Assembly: GCA_020252485.1 (NCBI GenBank)
Contig: JADCCX010000030.1
Coordinates: 62,001-126,000, forward strand
Reading direction: 5' to 3'
Length of the DNA stretch: 64,000 bases
Source: Methylocystis sp.
Lineage (GTDB): Bacteria; Pseudomonadota; Alphaproteobacteria; Rhizobiales; Beijerinckiaceae
Part shown: piece by piece, positions 43,985-54,810 of the stretch
Numbering within the stretch: the first letter of the stretch is position 1
How the letters are laid out: each line of letters starts with the position of its first letter
Notes under the pieces: model-generated
Seen by the model: the letters and a program-made list of their open reading frames with translations, nothing else
Database searches by the model: none
What the model was told of the DNA's origin: nothing
Made by a program: the position numbers and the translations under genes

Positions 43985-44949
43985 AGGACAAGACCTTGCT
44001 TCTGATCGCGATCGTGACGCTGGCCCTGGCGCTGCTGCCGCTTGGGTTTGAATCGAATGTCGTCCTCAATTTTCTCGCCTTCGCGATGATCATCACGCTC
44101 GCGGCCCAGGGCTGGAACGTGCTTGGCGGTTTCGGCGGGCAATTCTCCTTCGGCCATGCCGCGTTTTTCGGCACGGGCGCCTATGGGATGGCGCTGCTGC
44201 AGGTCCGCTTCGGCGTCAACGCCTGGCTGGCGATGCCGATCGCCATCGCGCTTGGTGCGGCGGTTGGCTATGCGATCGGCTTCCTGAGTTTCAGGGCGCG
44301 CTTGCGCGGCTCTTATTTCGCGCTGGTGACGCTCGCCTTCGCCGAAGTGTTCCGCATTTCAGCCAATGTCTGGAGCTTCACCGGCGGCGCGGCCGGCGTG
44401 CTGGTGCCGCTCAAGCTCGACCCATGGAACATGCAGTTCGCTGACAAGCGGTTAGGCTACTGGCTGGCGCTGGCGCTCGTCGCCCTCGTGCTGCTCATCA
44501 CGCATCGCCTGAGGGAATCGCGCTTCGGGGCGCAGCTCATCGCGATCCGCGAGAATGAGGATGCCGCGCGGGCGCTCGGCGCCGATGCGCTTGCCGTGAA
44601 GCTCAAGGCCATCGCGCTGTCGGGCGGAATCACGGCAGCCGCCGGCAGTCTCTATACCCAGAAGTTTCTCTATCTCGATGCCACGCTGGCCTACGGGCCC
44701 TGGATCTCCGTGGAGGCGCTGCTGGCCCCCATTATCGGCGGCATCGGAACGATCTTCGGTCCGCTGCTCGGCGCTTTCCTTTTGCTGGGGTTGGGCGAAG
44801 TCACCAAGACCTTCTTCGCCAATCTTCTCGGCGGCGCGCGGCCGGGCGCCGACCTCGTCGTCTTCGGCGTTCTGCTGATCCTCTGCGTCGCCTTCGCGCC
44901 GCGCGGCGTGCTGGGCTTGCTGGCGCGCTTGAGGGGGCGGGGCGCATGA
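43981..44949 (+). CDS. Liv-type ABC transporter permease (LivM family)
   Basis: This 322-residue permease starts with GTG at 43981 inside the previous stop region. It has the LivM pattern: QGWNVLGGFGGQFSFGHAAFFGTGAY, then FRISANVWSFTGGAAGV, IRENEDAARALGADALAVKLKAIALSGG and PIIGGIGTIFGPLLGAFLLL. The two permeases form the channel through which the bound solute passes. Its own end overlaps the first ATPase gene. Confidence 0.93.
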   Translation: MKDKTLLLIAIVTLALALLPLGFESNVVLNFLAFAMIITLAAQGWNVLGGFGGQFSFGHAAFFGTGAYGMALLQVRFGVNAWLAMPIAIALGAAVGYAIGFLSFRARLRGSYFALVTLAFAEVFRISANVWSFTGGAAGVLVPLKLDPWNMQFADKRLGYWLALALVALVLLITHRLRESRFGAQLIAIRENEDAARALGADALAVKLKAIALSGGITAAAGSLYTQKFLYLDATLAYGPWISVEALLAPIIGGIGTIFGPLLGAFLLLGLGEVTKTFFANLLGGARPGADLVVFGVLLILCVAFAPRGVLGLLARLRGRGA

Positions 44950-45698
44950 GCCCGCTGCTTCGGATCGAAGGCCTGACCAAACGCTTCGGCGGCTTGCTCG
45001 CTGTCGATGATGCCTGTCTCCAGGTCGAGGCGGGCTCGATCACGGGCCTGATCGGCCCCAATGGTGCGGGCAAGACGACGCTTTTCACGATGATCGCCGG
45101 CTTTGCAGAGCCCACGCAGGGCGAAGTCTTCTACAAGGGCGAGCGGATCACCGAGCTGCCGACGCATGTGCGCACGATGCGAGGCATCGCCCGCACCTTC
45201 CAGATCGTGCAGCCCTTCGCTGGCCTGACCGTGCGGGAGAACATCGCCGTCGGTGCGCATCTGCGCCATCGCGCGAGAGCGGATGCGCTGGCGAAGGCCG
45301 AGGAGGTGGCGGTGCAGGTTGGCCTTGAACCCCTGCTCGACAGGCCCGCGCATGCCCTGACGGTTGCGGGCCGCAAGCGCCTGGAACTCGCCCGCGCGCT
45401 GGCCACGGAACCGCAATTGCTGCTCCTCGACGAAGTTCTGGCCGGTCTCAATCCATCGGAAATCCGCGACATGATTCCGGTGGTCCGCGGAATCCGGGAT
45501 TCAGGCGTCACGATCCTGATCGTCGAACATGTCATGCAGGCGGTGATGAGCCTTTGCGATACGGTCTATGTCCTGGCTGAGGGCCGCATGATCGCGGCAG
45601 GTCCGCCAGCCGATGTCGCCCGCAACCAGCGCGTCATCGAGGCTTATCTCGGCCAGGGCGCAGCGGCGCGATTGCGGGACGGGGCCGCCCATGCTTGA
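44946..45698 (+). CDS. Liv-type ABC transporter ATP-binding protein (LivG family)
   Basis: This 250-residue ABC ATPase has Walker A GPNGAGKTT at about residues 37-45 and the Liv-specific TFQIVQPFAGLTVRENIAVGA. The signature loop is atypical: TVAGRKRLELARALA replaces LSGGQ, with LLLLDEVLAGLNPSE as Walker B. A degenerate signature in one of the two ATPases is common enough in Liv systems. ATG 44946 overlaps the LivM-family gene; the next ATPase gene starts eight bases before this one ends. Confidence 0.93.
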   Translation: MSPLLRIEGLTKRFGGLLAVDDACLQVEAGSITGLIGPNGAGKTTLFTMIAGFAEPTQGEVFYKGERITELPTHVRTMRGIARTFQIVQPFAGLTVRENIAVGAHLRHRARADALAKAEEVAVQVGLEPLLDRPAHALTVAGRKRLELARALATEPQLLLLDEVLAGLNPSEIRDMIPVVRGIRDSGVTILIVEHVMQAVMSLCDTVYVLAEGRMIAAGPPADVARNQRVIEAYLGQGAAARLRDGAAHA

Positions 45699-46392
45699 GG
45701 TGCGCGGCCTCGTCACCGGCTATGGCGGCGTGCCGATCCTGCGCGGCCTTTCGCTGGACGTGGCGGAAGGCGAGGTGATCGCCGTGCTGGGCGCCAACGG
45801 CGTCGGCAAGACGACGCTGAACCGGGCGATCTCGGGCCTTAATCACGTGATGTCCGGCGTCATCCGCTTCGAGGGCGAAGCCATCTCCGGCCTGTCGCCG
45901 CCGGAGATCGTGGCGCGCGGCCTGATCCATGTGCCGGAAGGGCGCAAGATCTTCCCGAACATGAGCGTGCGCGAGAATCTGGAGCTTGGCTCCTACCGGC
46001 GCGGCAAAGGCAACCGCACCCGCAACCTCGAACGCATTTTCACGATCTTTCCGCGCCTTCTCGAACGCACGGATCAATTCGCCGGAACGCTCTCCGGCGG
46101 TGAGCAGCAGATGCTGGCGATCGGCCGGGGCCTGATGGCGGAGCCGAAGCTGCTCATCCTCGATGAGCCATCGCTTGGCCTGTCACCCCTGCTGGTCGAG
46201 GAGCTGTTCGCGCTTATCGCCCGGATCGCATCGGAGGGGCTTGCCGTGATGCTGGTCGAGCAGAATGTCGTGCAATCGCTGGAACTCGCATCCCGCGCCT
46301 ATGTGCTGGAGCACGGCGCGATCGCCATGCAGGGGTTGGCCGCTGATCTGAAGCGCGATCCCGAGCTTGAAAAAACCTATCTTGGATTGTGA
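45691..46392 (+). CDS. Liv-type ABC transporter ATP-binding protein (LivF family)
   Basis: This 233-residue ABC ATPase starts MLEVRGLVTGYGGVPILRGL. Walker A is GANGVGKTT, followed by the LivF-type GLIHVPEGRKIFPNMSVREN, LSGGEQQMLAIGRGLM and ILDEPSLGLSPLLVEE. It completes the importer of five genes (binding protein, two permeases, two ATPases). ATG 45691 overlaps the upstream ATPase gene. The lyase gene begins three bases after its stop, so the transporter and the enzymes are one transcription unit. Confidence 0.93.
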   Translation: MLEVRGLVTGYGGVPILRGLSLDVAEGEVIAVLGANGVGKTTLNRAISGLNHVMSGVIRFEGEAISGLSPPEIVARGLIHVPEGRKIFPNMSVRENLELGSYRRGKGNRTRNLERIFTIFPRLLERTDQFAGTLSGGEQQMLAIGRGLMAEPKLLILDEPSLGLSPLLVEELFALIARIASEGLAVMLVEQNVVQSLELASRAYVLEHGAIAMQGLAADLKRDPELEKTYLGL

Positions 46393-46395
46393 TCA

Positions 46396-47265
46396 ATGAC
46401 GCTTGTTCTCAAGGCCCGCCTGAGGCAGAAGCCCATCCTGCTTGCGCCCGGCGTCTACGATCCGCTGACGGCCTCGCTCGCCGCTGATGCGGGTTTCGAG
46501 GCATTGTATCTCTCCGGCGCGGCCATCGCTTACACGAAGCTCGGGCGGCCCGACATCGGCCTCGTGACGATGAGCGAGGTCGCCGATACGATCGCGCTGA
46601 TCCGGGACCGCGTGCCGACGCCGCTGATCGTCGATGCGGATAACGGCTATGGCAATGCGCTCAACATGCAGCGCACGATGCGCCTGTTCGAGCGCGCGGG
46701 GGCGAATGCCTTGCAGATCGAGGATCAGAGCTATCCCAAGCGCTGCGGGCACCTCGCCGAGAAGCGGCTGATTTCGGCCCACGAGATGGCGGGCAAGATC
46801 CGCGCTGCGGCGGATGCGCGGGCTGATGCGGAGACGCTGATCATCGCCCGCACCGATGCGATCGCCGTCGAGGGCTTCGCCGCCGCCATTGACCGGGCCG
46901 GGCTCTACGGCGAGGCGGGGGCCGATGCGCTGTTCGTGGAGGCGCCTGGCAATACGCAGGAATTGTCGGCCATCGTGAAGAGCCTCGGCGGCGGTTTGCC
47001 GCTGATGGCCAATATGGTCGAGGGCGGCCTGACGCCATTGCAGAGTGCTGCGGAGCTCGAAAAGCTCGGCTTCTCGCTGGTGATTTTCCCCGGCGGCATC
47101 GTGCGCGCCATCGCCCATGCGGCGCAGGATTTCTACGGCACGCTGAAGCGCGACGGCACGACGGCGGCCTTCCGCAACCGCATGTTCGGCTTCAACGAAC
47201 TGAACGAGGTGATCGGCACGCCGGCGATGCTGGCCGAAGGCAAACGCTACGAAAGCCAATCATGA
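46396..47265 (+). CDS. Isocitrate lyase/PEP mutase superfamily C–C lyase
   Basis: This 289-residue TIM-barrel protein belongs to the isocitrate lyase superfamily. It has the Mg2+-binding DADNGYGN (D80, D82) and the lyase motif KRCGH at 115-119 with catalytic C117. The cysteine argues for a true lyase (2-methylisocitrate lyase, 2,3-dimethylmalate lyase and similar) rather than an oxaloacetate decarboxylase or PEP mutase. Such lyases split 2-substituted malates or isocitrates into a 2-oxoacid and a carboxylic acid. With the LeuCD-like hydratase in the same operon, a hydratase–lyase pair is likely. Its stop overlaps the next gene (ATGA). Confidence 0.88.
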   Translation: MTLVLKARLRQKPILLAPGVYDPLTASLAADAGFEALYLSGAAIAYTKLGRPDIGLVTMSEVADTIALIRDRVPTPLIVDADNGYGNALNMQRTMRLFERAGANALQIEDQSYPKRCGHLAEKRLISAHEMAGKIRAAADARADAETLIIARTDAIAVEGFAAAIDRAGLYGEAGADALFVEAPGNTQELSAIVKSLGGGLPLMANMVEGGLTPLQSAAELEKLGFSLVIFPGGIVRAIAHAAQDFYGTLKRDGTTAAFRNRMFGFNELNEVIGTPAMLAEGKRYESQS

Positions 47266-48920
47266 CCTCGCTTGATCCCGTCACTTTCTCGATCCTCACC
47301 GGCCGTCTGGAGCAGATCGCCGACGAGATGGATGCGACGCTCTACCGTTCGGCCTTCAACCCGATCATCGCCGAGGCGCGCGATGCCTGCCATGGCCTCT
47401 ATCATGCCGAGACGGGGGCCACCCTCGTGCAGGGCGCCAAGGGCCTGCCGATCTTCGTAGGCGCCATGGCCTTCGCCGTGAAGGCGGTCATCGACAAGGT
47501 GGCGGCGCAGGGCGGCCTGGAGGAAGGCGACACGTTCATCTTCAACGATCCCTATGCTGGCGGCACGCATCTCAATGATTTCCGCCTCGTGCGCCCGCTG
47601 ATGCGCCACGGCCGGATCTTCGCCTGGCTGGCCTCGGTCGGCCATTGGCTCGATATCGGCGGCAATGTGCCGGGCGGCTACAACCCGCGCGCCACGGAAA
47701 GCTTTCAGGAGGGCGTGCTCATCCCGCCGGTGAAGCTCTTCCGCAAGGGCGTGCTGCAGCAGGATGTCGTCGATATCCTGCAGGCCAATACGCGCCTGCC
47801 GCGCTCGAACTGGGGCGATCTCAACGGCCAATTGAATGCGCTCGATCTCGGCGAGCGGCGCTTCCATGCGCTTATCGACGAATATGGCGACGCGGTGGTG
47901 ACGGCGGCGCTGACGGCGGCATCGGCGCGGGCGGAAGCGCTGATGCGGCAGGAAATCGCGGCGCTGCCCGATGGAAGCTACAGCTTCGAGGATTATCTCG
48001 ATAACGACGGCATCGTTGACGGGAAGCTGACCATCGCGCTCGACCTTACGATCGCGGGCGACAGGATGATTCTCGATTTCTCGAAATCCTCGCCGCCCTG
48101 CAAGGGGCCGGTCAATATCGCGCGGTCAACCGCGGTCGCCTGCTGCTACGTGGCGCTCAAGCACATGTTCACCGGCGTGCCGGCCAATGCCGGCGTGCTC
48201 AACCCGATCGACTTCGTGATACCCGATACGACGTTTCTGGGCGTCAGCGCGCCAAGGCCGGTGGCCGGCTATACCGAGACCATCCTGCGCATGATCGGCG
48301 TCGTCTTCGGCACCTTGGCCAAGGCCGATCCCAAGAGGGCGACGGCGGCTCCCTTCGGCACCATCAATGCGCTCTCGATTGCGGGCCATCGCGCCAATGG
48401 CGAGCGCTGGGTGATGTTCTCGTTCTTCGGAGGCGGGCTTGGCGGCAATCCGCAATCGGATGGGTTGAACCATGCCAACAACCCGATCTCGACGGCGACG
48501 ATCCCGCCGGCCGAAGTGATGGAGGCGTCATACCCGGTGATGTTCACGCAATGGGCCTTGCGGCCGGACAGCGCCGGGGCGGGCGAGCATCGCGGCGGCC
48601 TGGGCGCGATCTACGAGATCGAGGTGCTGTCGGCAGGCGGCGCCGATGTGGCGCTCTTGGGCGAGCGGGGCCGCTTCGCGCCCTTCGGCGTCAACGGCGG
48701 CGGCCCGGGTGCGCTCAACCGCTTTCAGTGGCAGGCGGATGAGGGCTGGCGGGAGCCGCCCATGGCCTCAAAGATCACTGGCGTGACTCTGAAGCAGGGC
48801 CAGCGCCTGCGGCTGGAGACGCCGGGCGGCGGCGGCTGGGGCGATCCTGCGAAACGGTCGCCGGAAGCCGTATCGCGCGATGCCGTCCAGGGCTTCATCA
48901 GCAAGGGGGCGGGTGCATGA
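47262..48920 (+). CDS. Hydantoinase B/oxoprolinase-family subunit (HyuB)
   Basis: This 552-residue protein matches the HyuB family: MTSLDPVTFSILTGRLEQIADEM at the start, RDACHGLYHAETGATL, and FNDPYAGGTHLNDFRLVRP with metal-binding acidic and His residues. Near the end GGLGAIYEIEVL and TPGGGGWGDP are further marks. With HyuA it forms ATP-dependent enzymes that open 5-membered cyclic amides (hydantoin, N-methylhydantoin, 5-oxoproline) or larger lactams. The substrate here is unknown. ATG 47262 overlaps the lyase gene, and the stop overlaps hyuA. The order B then A, with no gene between, is common. Confidence 0.93.
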   Translation: MTSLDPVTFSILTGRLEQIADEMDATLYRSAFNPIIAEARDACHGLYHAETGATLVQGAKGLPIFVGAMAFAVKAVIDKVAAQGGLEEGDTFIFNDPYAGGTHLNDFRLVRPLMRHGRIFAWLASVGHWLDIGGNVPGGYNPRATESFQEGVLIPPVKLFRKGVLQQDVVDILQANTRLPRSNWGDLNGQLNALDLGERRFHALIDEYGDAVVTAALTAASARAEALMRQEIAALPDGSYSFEDYLDNDGIVDGKLTIALDLTIAGDRMILDFSKSSPPCKGPVNIARSTAVACCYVALKHMFTGVPANAGVLNPIDFVIPDTTFLGVSAPRPVAGYTETILRMIGVVFGTLAKADPKRATAAPFGTINALSIAGHRANGERWVMFSFFGGGLGGNPQSDGLNHANNPISTATIPPAEVMEASYPVMFTQWALRPDSAGAGEHRGGLGAIYEIEVLSAGGADVALLGERGRFAPFGVNGGGPGALNRFQWQADEGWREPPMASKITGVTLKQGQRLRLETPGGGGWGDPAKRSPEAVSRDAVQGFISKGAGA

Positions 48921-50965
48921 GCGGGCCCTCCACCATCGTCGGCGTTGATGTCGGCGGCACTTTCACCGATCTCGCCTTCTTCGATGAAGCGACGCGCCGC
49001 TTCAGCACGGCCAAAGTGCCGTCGAACCGGGGCGACGAGGCCGTGGGCTTCATCGACGGCTTGAAGCAGCTTGGGCCCATCGCCCGGCTTGGCTCCATCG
49101 TCCACGGCACGACGGTCGGCACCAATGCGCTGCTTGAGCGCAAGGGCGCCAAGATCGGCGTCATCACCACGCCCGGCTTCCGCGACGCGCTGGAGATGCG
49201 CCGGCGAGACAGGCCGCATACCTGGGGCCTCTGGGGCGATTTCACGCCCATCGCCACGCGCGAATTTCGCCTCGAAGTCCCCGAACGCACCCTGGCCGAT
49301 GGCACGATCCGTGAGGCGGTGGATACCGCCGCCGTGCTCGCGGCCTGCCGGGAGTTGCTGGCGAAGGGCGCCGAGGCGCTCGCCATCGTTTTCATCAATT
49401 CCTACGCCAATGCCGCCAACGAGCGGGCGGCCTATGCGGCGGCGCGGACACTCTGGCCGAACGAGCATGTGACCCATTCCGCGCAGATCCTGCCGGAATT
49501 CCGCGAGTTCGAGCGCACCTCAACCGTGGCGCTGAACGCCTATCTCCAGCCGGTCGTGGCGAGTTATCTCGGCAAGCTGGAGAAGGGATTGGCCGAAGAG
49601 GCGTTCGACGGCTCATTCCACATCGTGCAATCGAACGGCGGCATCATGTCGACGGCGCTGGCGCGCAGGTTTCCCGTGCGCACCGCGCTTTCAGGCCCGG
49701 CGGCTGGTGTGATTGCGGCGGCAGCCATCGCCAAGGCGGCGGGTTATCCCGACATCATCACGGCGGACCTTGGCGGGACATCTTTCGACGTTTCCGTCGT
49801 CGCCAATGGCGAAGCCGCGCTTGCCGCGCAGACGACGATCGATTTCGGCCTGATCGTCCGCACGCCCATGATCGAGATCACGACCATCGGCGCGGGCGGC
49901 GGATCGATCGCCCATGTCGATCAGAGCGGCTTCCTCTCGGTCGGGCCGGAGAGCGCGGGCTCGCGTCCGGGTCCCGTTGCTTATGGGCAGGGCAATACGC
50001 GGCCGACGCTAACGGACGCCAACATCGTGCTCGGGCGCATCAACGCCGGGAAGCCGATTGGCGGGAAACTGGAACGCCTCGATGTGGCGGCTGCCCGCGC
50101 CGCGATCGGCCAATCCATCGGCGAGCCGCTCGGCCTTTCCCCGGAAGCGGCGGCGGAAGCGATCATCCGCGTCGCCAATGCCCGCATGGCGGGCGCGATC
50201 CGCCTTGTCTCGGTGGAGCGCGGGCATGATCCGGCGAAATTCACGGCCGTGCCTTTCGGCGGCGGCGGCGCACTGCATGTGGGGGCGCTTCTGGCGGAGG
50301 TTGGCCTCAAGGCAGCGCTCGTGCCGCGTTACCCCGGCATCACCTCGGCGCTCGGCTGCATCATCGCCGATGCCCGCCACGATCAGGTCAGCACGCTGAA
50401 CCTGATGCTGGAGGGTCTGGACGGCGCCGCACTCGGCAAGAGGATGGCGGAGGCGGGCGCCGAGGCCCATGCCATCGTCGCGGGTTCGGGCCTGACGGTT
50501 GAGCGCATCGACGTGCTCTATGAGCTCGACATGCATTATCAAGGGCAGACCCACACGGTTTCTGTGCCGCTTCCCGTCGCCATGGGCGAGCCTGTGACTG
50601 AGGACATTGTGCGCGCGGCATTCGAGACGGCCTACGCGCAGGCCTTTTCCCGCCTTCTGCCGGGCATTCCGGTCCGCATCGTCAATCTGCGGACGGCGGC
50701 TGTCGGGCGCAGGCCGGTCTTCGACATGGCCGCTTTGGCGCCAGAGGCGTCAGCCAATGTCGGCAAGGCCTTTCTGGGACGCCGGCCCGTCTGGTTCGCC
50801 GGGGCCTGGCAGGAAGCCGGAATCTGGGATCGGCTGGCGCTCCCGGTCGGCGCCCTTGTCAAGGGGCCGGCCATCCTGGAACAGGGAGACGCCACAACCG
50901 TGCTCGATCCCGGCCTGAAGGCGACGGTCGACGTTCTCGGCAATCTGATCGTGGAGCGCGCATGA
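48917..50965 (+). CDS. Hydantoinase A/oxoprolinase-family subunit (HyuA)
   Basis: This 682-residue protein of the ASKHA-like HyuA family has the phosphate loop GVDVGGTFTDLAFFDE near residues 8-23 and HGTTVGTNALLERKGAKIG. ALSGPAAGVIAAA and TADLGGTSFDVSVV (second phosphate loop) come next, then TIGAGGGSIAHVD. The family phosphorylates a ring amide oxygen or carboxylate with ATP so that the ring can be opened by HyuB. Acetone and acetophenone carboxylases share the fold, but no third carboxylase subunit is present here. It overlaps hyuB and the isochorismatase-family gene by four bases each, so the three are translated together. Confidence 0.93.
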   Translation: MSGPSTIVGVDVGGTFTDLAFFDEATRRFSTAKVPSNRGDEAVGFIDGLKQLGPIARLGSIVHGTTVGTNALLERKGAKIGVITTPGFRDALEMRRRDRPHTWGLWGDFTPIATREFRLEVPERTLADGTIREAVDTAAVLAACRELLAKGAEALAIVFINSYANAANERAAYAAARTLWPNEHVTHSAQILPEFREFERTSTVALNAYLQPVVASYLGKLEKGLAEEAFDGSFHIVQSNGGIMSTALARRFPVRTALSGPAAGVIAAAAIAKAAGYPDIITADLGGTSFDVSVVANGEAALAAQTTIDFGLIVRTPMIEITTIGAGGGSIAHVDQSGFLSVGPESAGSRPGPVAYGQGNTRPTLTDANIVLGRINAGKPIGGKLERLDVAAARAAIGQSIGEPLGLSPEAAAEAIIRVANARMAGAIRLVSVERGHDPAKFTAVPFGGGGALHVGALLAEVGLKAALVPRYPGITSALGCIIADARHDQVSTLNLMLEGLDGAALGKRMAEAGAEAHAIVAGSGLTVERIDVLYELDMHYQGQTHTVSVPLPVAMGEPVTEDIVRAAFETAYAQAFSRLLPGIPVRIVNLRTAAVGRRPVFDMAALAPEASANVGKAFLGRRPVWFAGAWQEAGIWDRLALPVGALVKGPAILEQGDATTVLDPGLKATVDVLGNLIVERA

Positions 50966-51573
50966 CAACGAGCTTTGATCCGGCGACGACGGCGCTGCTG
51001 CTCCTCGATTTGCAGAACGATTTCATCCACAAGGATGGCGCTTATGCGCGGGGCGGCCAAGCCGCGCCCGAGATCGCGGCGCTGCCCGCCCGCATCCGTC
51101 CGCTGCTGGATGCGTTGCGCGCCAAAGGCGGCGTGGTGATCGCGACGCAGTTCACGCTGGTGCCAGGGCGAGACGGTGAGCCGCTGATCTCGCCGCATCT
51201 GAAACAGATGCGCCCCTTCCTCGGCAAGGGCGATTTCGCGCCCGGCTCCTGGGGCAACGCGACGGTGGATGCGCTCCAGCCCGTCGATGCGGCCGTGGAG
51301 AAGGTCGCCTATTCCGCCTTCTATATGAGCCGGCTCGAATGGGTGATCCGCAAGCTCGGCGTCACGCGGCTCCTGGCCGCCGGGATCGTCACCAACGGCG
51401 GCGTCGCCTCCACGGTGCGCGAGGCGCATGTGCGCGATATCGAGACGGTGGTGCTGGAGGATGGCTGCGCCGCCTTCTCCCCGGCAGTTCATCAGACGGC
51501 CATCGATGCGCTCCGCCCCGTGGGGCGCGTGGCGACGATTGCCGAGATACTGGCGGAGATCGCCGCCGCATGA
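50962..51573 (+). CDS. Isochorismatase-family hydrolase lacking the catalytic cysteine
   Basis: This 203-residue alpha/beta hydrolase has the family Asp D16 (LLLLDLQNDF) and Lys K114 (EKVAYSAFY). The third catalytic position, usually Cys in amidases such as nicotinamidase, N-carbamoylsarcosine amidase and maleamate hydrolase, is Gly147 in GIVTNGGVASTVREA. True isochorismatases (EntB, PhzD) also carry Gly there. So it may cleave a bond without a thiol intermediate, or act in another way. Its position between hyuA and the LeuC-like gene, with four-base overlaps on both sides, ties it to the pathway. Confidence 0.85.
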   Translation: MTTSFDPATTALLLLDLQNDFIHKDGAYARGGQAAPEIAALPARIRPLLDALRAKGGVVIATQFTLVPGRDGEPLISPHLKQMRPFLGKGDFAPGSWGNATVDALQPVDAAVEKVAYSAFYMSRLEWVIRKLGVTRLLAAGIVTNGGVASTVREAHVRDIETVVLEDGCAAFSPAVHQTAIDALRPVGRVATIAEILAEIAAA

Positions 51574-52970
51574 GCCCACGCACGCTTTTCGACAAGCTCT
51601 GGGACAGCCATGTCATCACCACGCGGGACGATGGCGAGTCGCTGCTGTGGGTCGACCGGCATTTCCTGCATGAAGGCTCGCATCATGCCTTCCGCAAGCT
51701 CGACGAGAAGGGCATGGCCGTGGCCGAGCCGTCGCTGACCTTCGGCGTGGCCGATCATTACGTTCCGACGCGCGGGCGTCCGGTGATCGCCGATCCCGAA
51801 GTCGCCGGCATGGTGGAGCGGCTGAGCGGCAATGCCCGTCGCCATGGCATCCGCCTTTTCGGGCTCGATGATCCCGGGCAAGGCATCGTGCATGTGGTGG
51901 GGCCGGAGCAGGGCCTGACGCTGCCGGGGCTGCTGATCGTTTGCGGCGACAGCCATACCTCGACGCATGGCGCTTTCGGATCCTACGCCTTCGGCATCGG
52001 CGCTTCGGAAGTGGCGCATGTGCTGATGACGCAGACGATCTGGCAGCGGAAACCCAAGCGCATGCGCATCCGCGTCGACGGCAGGCTTGGCGCTCACATC
52101 ACGGCGAAGGATCTGGCGCTGCATGTGATCGCAACCATCGGCGCGGATGGCGCGCGCGGCCATGCACTCGAATATGCCGGCGAGGCCATAGCGGCGCTTT
52201 CGATGGAAGCCCGCCTGACGCTCTGCAACATGTCGATCGAGGCGGGCGCCCGCTGCGCGATGGTGGGGCCGGATGCCGTAACCTTCGCGTACCTCGAAGG
52301 GCGGCCCTATGCGCCGAAGGGGAGGGCCCTTGCTGCGGCGATCGCACAATGGCAAGCGCTTGCCACCGATCCTGCCGCCGTCTTCGATCGGGAGGTCAGG
52401 CTCGACGCGCGGGATGTCGCGCCGACGGTCACCTGGGGCGTCAGCCCCGAGGATGCCCTGCCGATCACTGCTCATGTGCCCGTTGGAGAAGGCGTCACCG
52501 GCGCCCGCGCGGCCTATCTCGCGGAAGCGATGACCTATATGGGTCTTTCATCGGGAATGGCGCTGACGGACGTTGTCGTCGACCGCGTCTTCATAGGCTC
52601 CTGCACCAATGCGCGGATCGAGGATCTGCGCGCTGCGGCGGCCGTTCTCAAGGGGCGCAAGGCCGTCCTGCCGGGGCTGGTCTCGCCTGGGTCAAGCGCG
52701 GTGAAGCGCATGGCCGAGGCGGAGGGTCTGGACCGGATTTTCAGGGACGCCGGGCTTGTCTTTGCCGATTCCGGTTGCTCCATGTGCGTCGGCATGAACG
52801 GTGATCTGGCGGCTTCGGGCGAGCGGGTTGCCTCCACAACCAACCGCAACTTCCGCGGACGGCAGGGCCAGGGCGCTCGCACGCATCTGATGTCGCCCGC
52901 CATGGCCGCCGCCGCCGCCGTGACCGGACGCCTGACGGACGTGCGCTCCCTCCCGCCGGTGGAGGGCTGA
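51570..52970 (+). CDS. LeuC-family (3-isopropylmalate dehydratase-type) large subunit
   Basis: This 466-residue protein of the aconitase superfamily has the [4Fe-4S] cysteines C345 (IGSCTNARIEDL) and C403/C406 (GCSMCVGMN), plus CGDSHTSTHGAFGSYAFGIG. Its length is that of bacterial LeuC. The family adds or removes water across C=C bonds of dicarboxylates: isopropylmalate, citraconate, maleate, dimethylmaleate and others. In this operon a catabolic hydratase is more likely than leucine synthesis, since no leuA or leuB is present and the neighbours are catabolic. ATG 51570 overlaps the previous stop. It needs the small subunit encoded next. Confidence 0.9.
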   Translation: MSPRTLFDKLWDSHVITTRDDGESLLWVDRHFLHEGSHHAFRKLDEKGMAVAEPSLTFGVADHYVPTRGRPVIADPEVAGMVERLSGNARRHGIRLFGLDDPGQGIVHVVGPEQGLTLPGLLIVCGDSHTSTHGAFGSYAFGIGASEVAHVLMTQTIWQRKPKRMRIRVDGRLGAHITAKDLALHVIATIGADGARGHALEYAGEAIAALSMEARLTLCNMSIEAGARCAMVGPDAVTFAYLEGRPYAPKGRALAAAIAQWQALATDPAAVFDREVRLDARDVAPTVTWGVSPEDALPITAHVPVGEGVTGARAAYLAEAMTYMGLSSGMALTDVVVDRVFIGSCTNARIEDLRAAAAVLKGRKAVLPGLVSPGSSAVKRMAEAEGLDRIFRDAGLVFADSGCSMCVGMNGDLAASGERVASTTNRNFRGRQGQGARTHLMSPAMAAAAAVTGRLTDVRSLPPVEG

Positions 52971-52973
52971 CTC

Positions 52974-54798
<1,825 letters not shown>

Positions 54799-54810
54799 GG
54801 ACTGGAACCT

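Noticed and set aside
50962-51573. Assignment as N-carbamoylsarcosine amidase completing an N-methylhydantoin pathway
   Set aside because: The context with HyuAB fits, but the catalytic cysteine is replaced by Gly, and the operon carries a hydratase–lyase pair not needed for that pathway.
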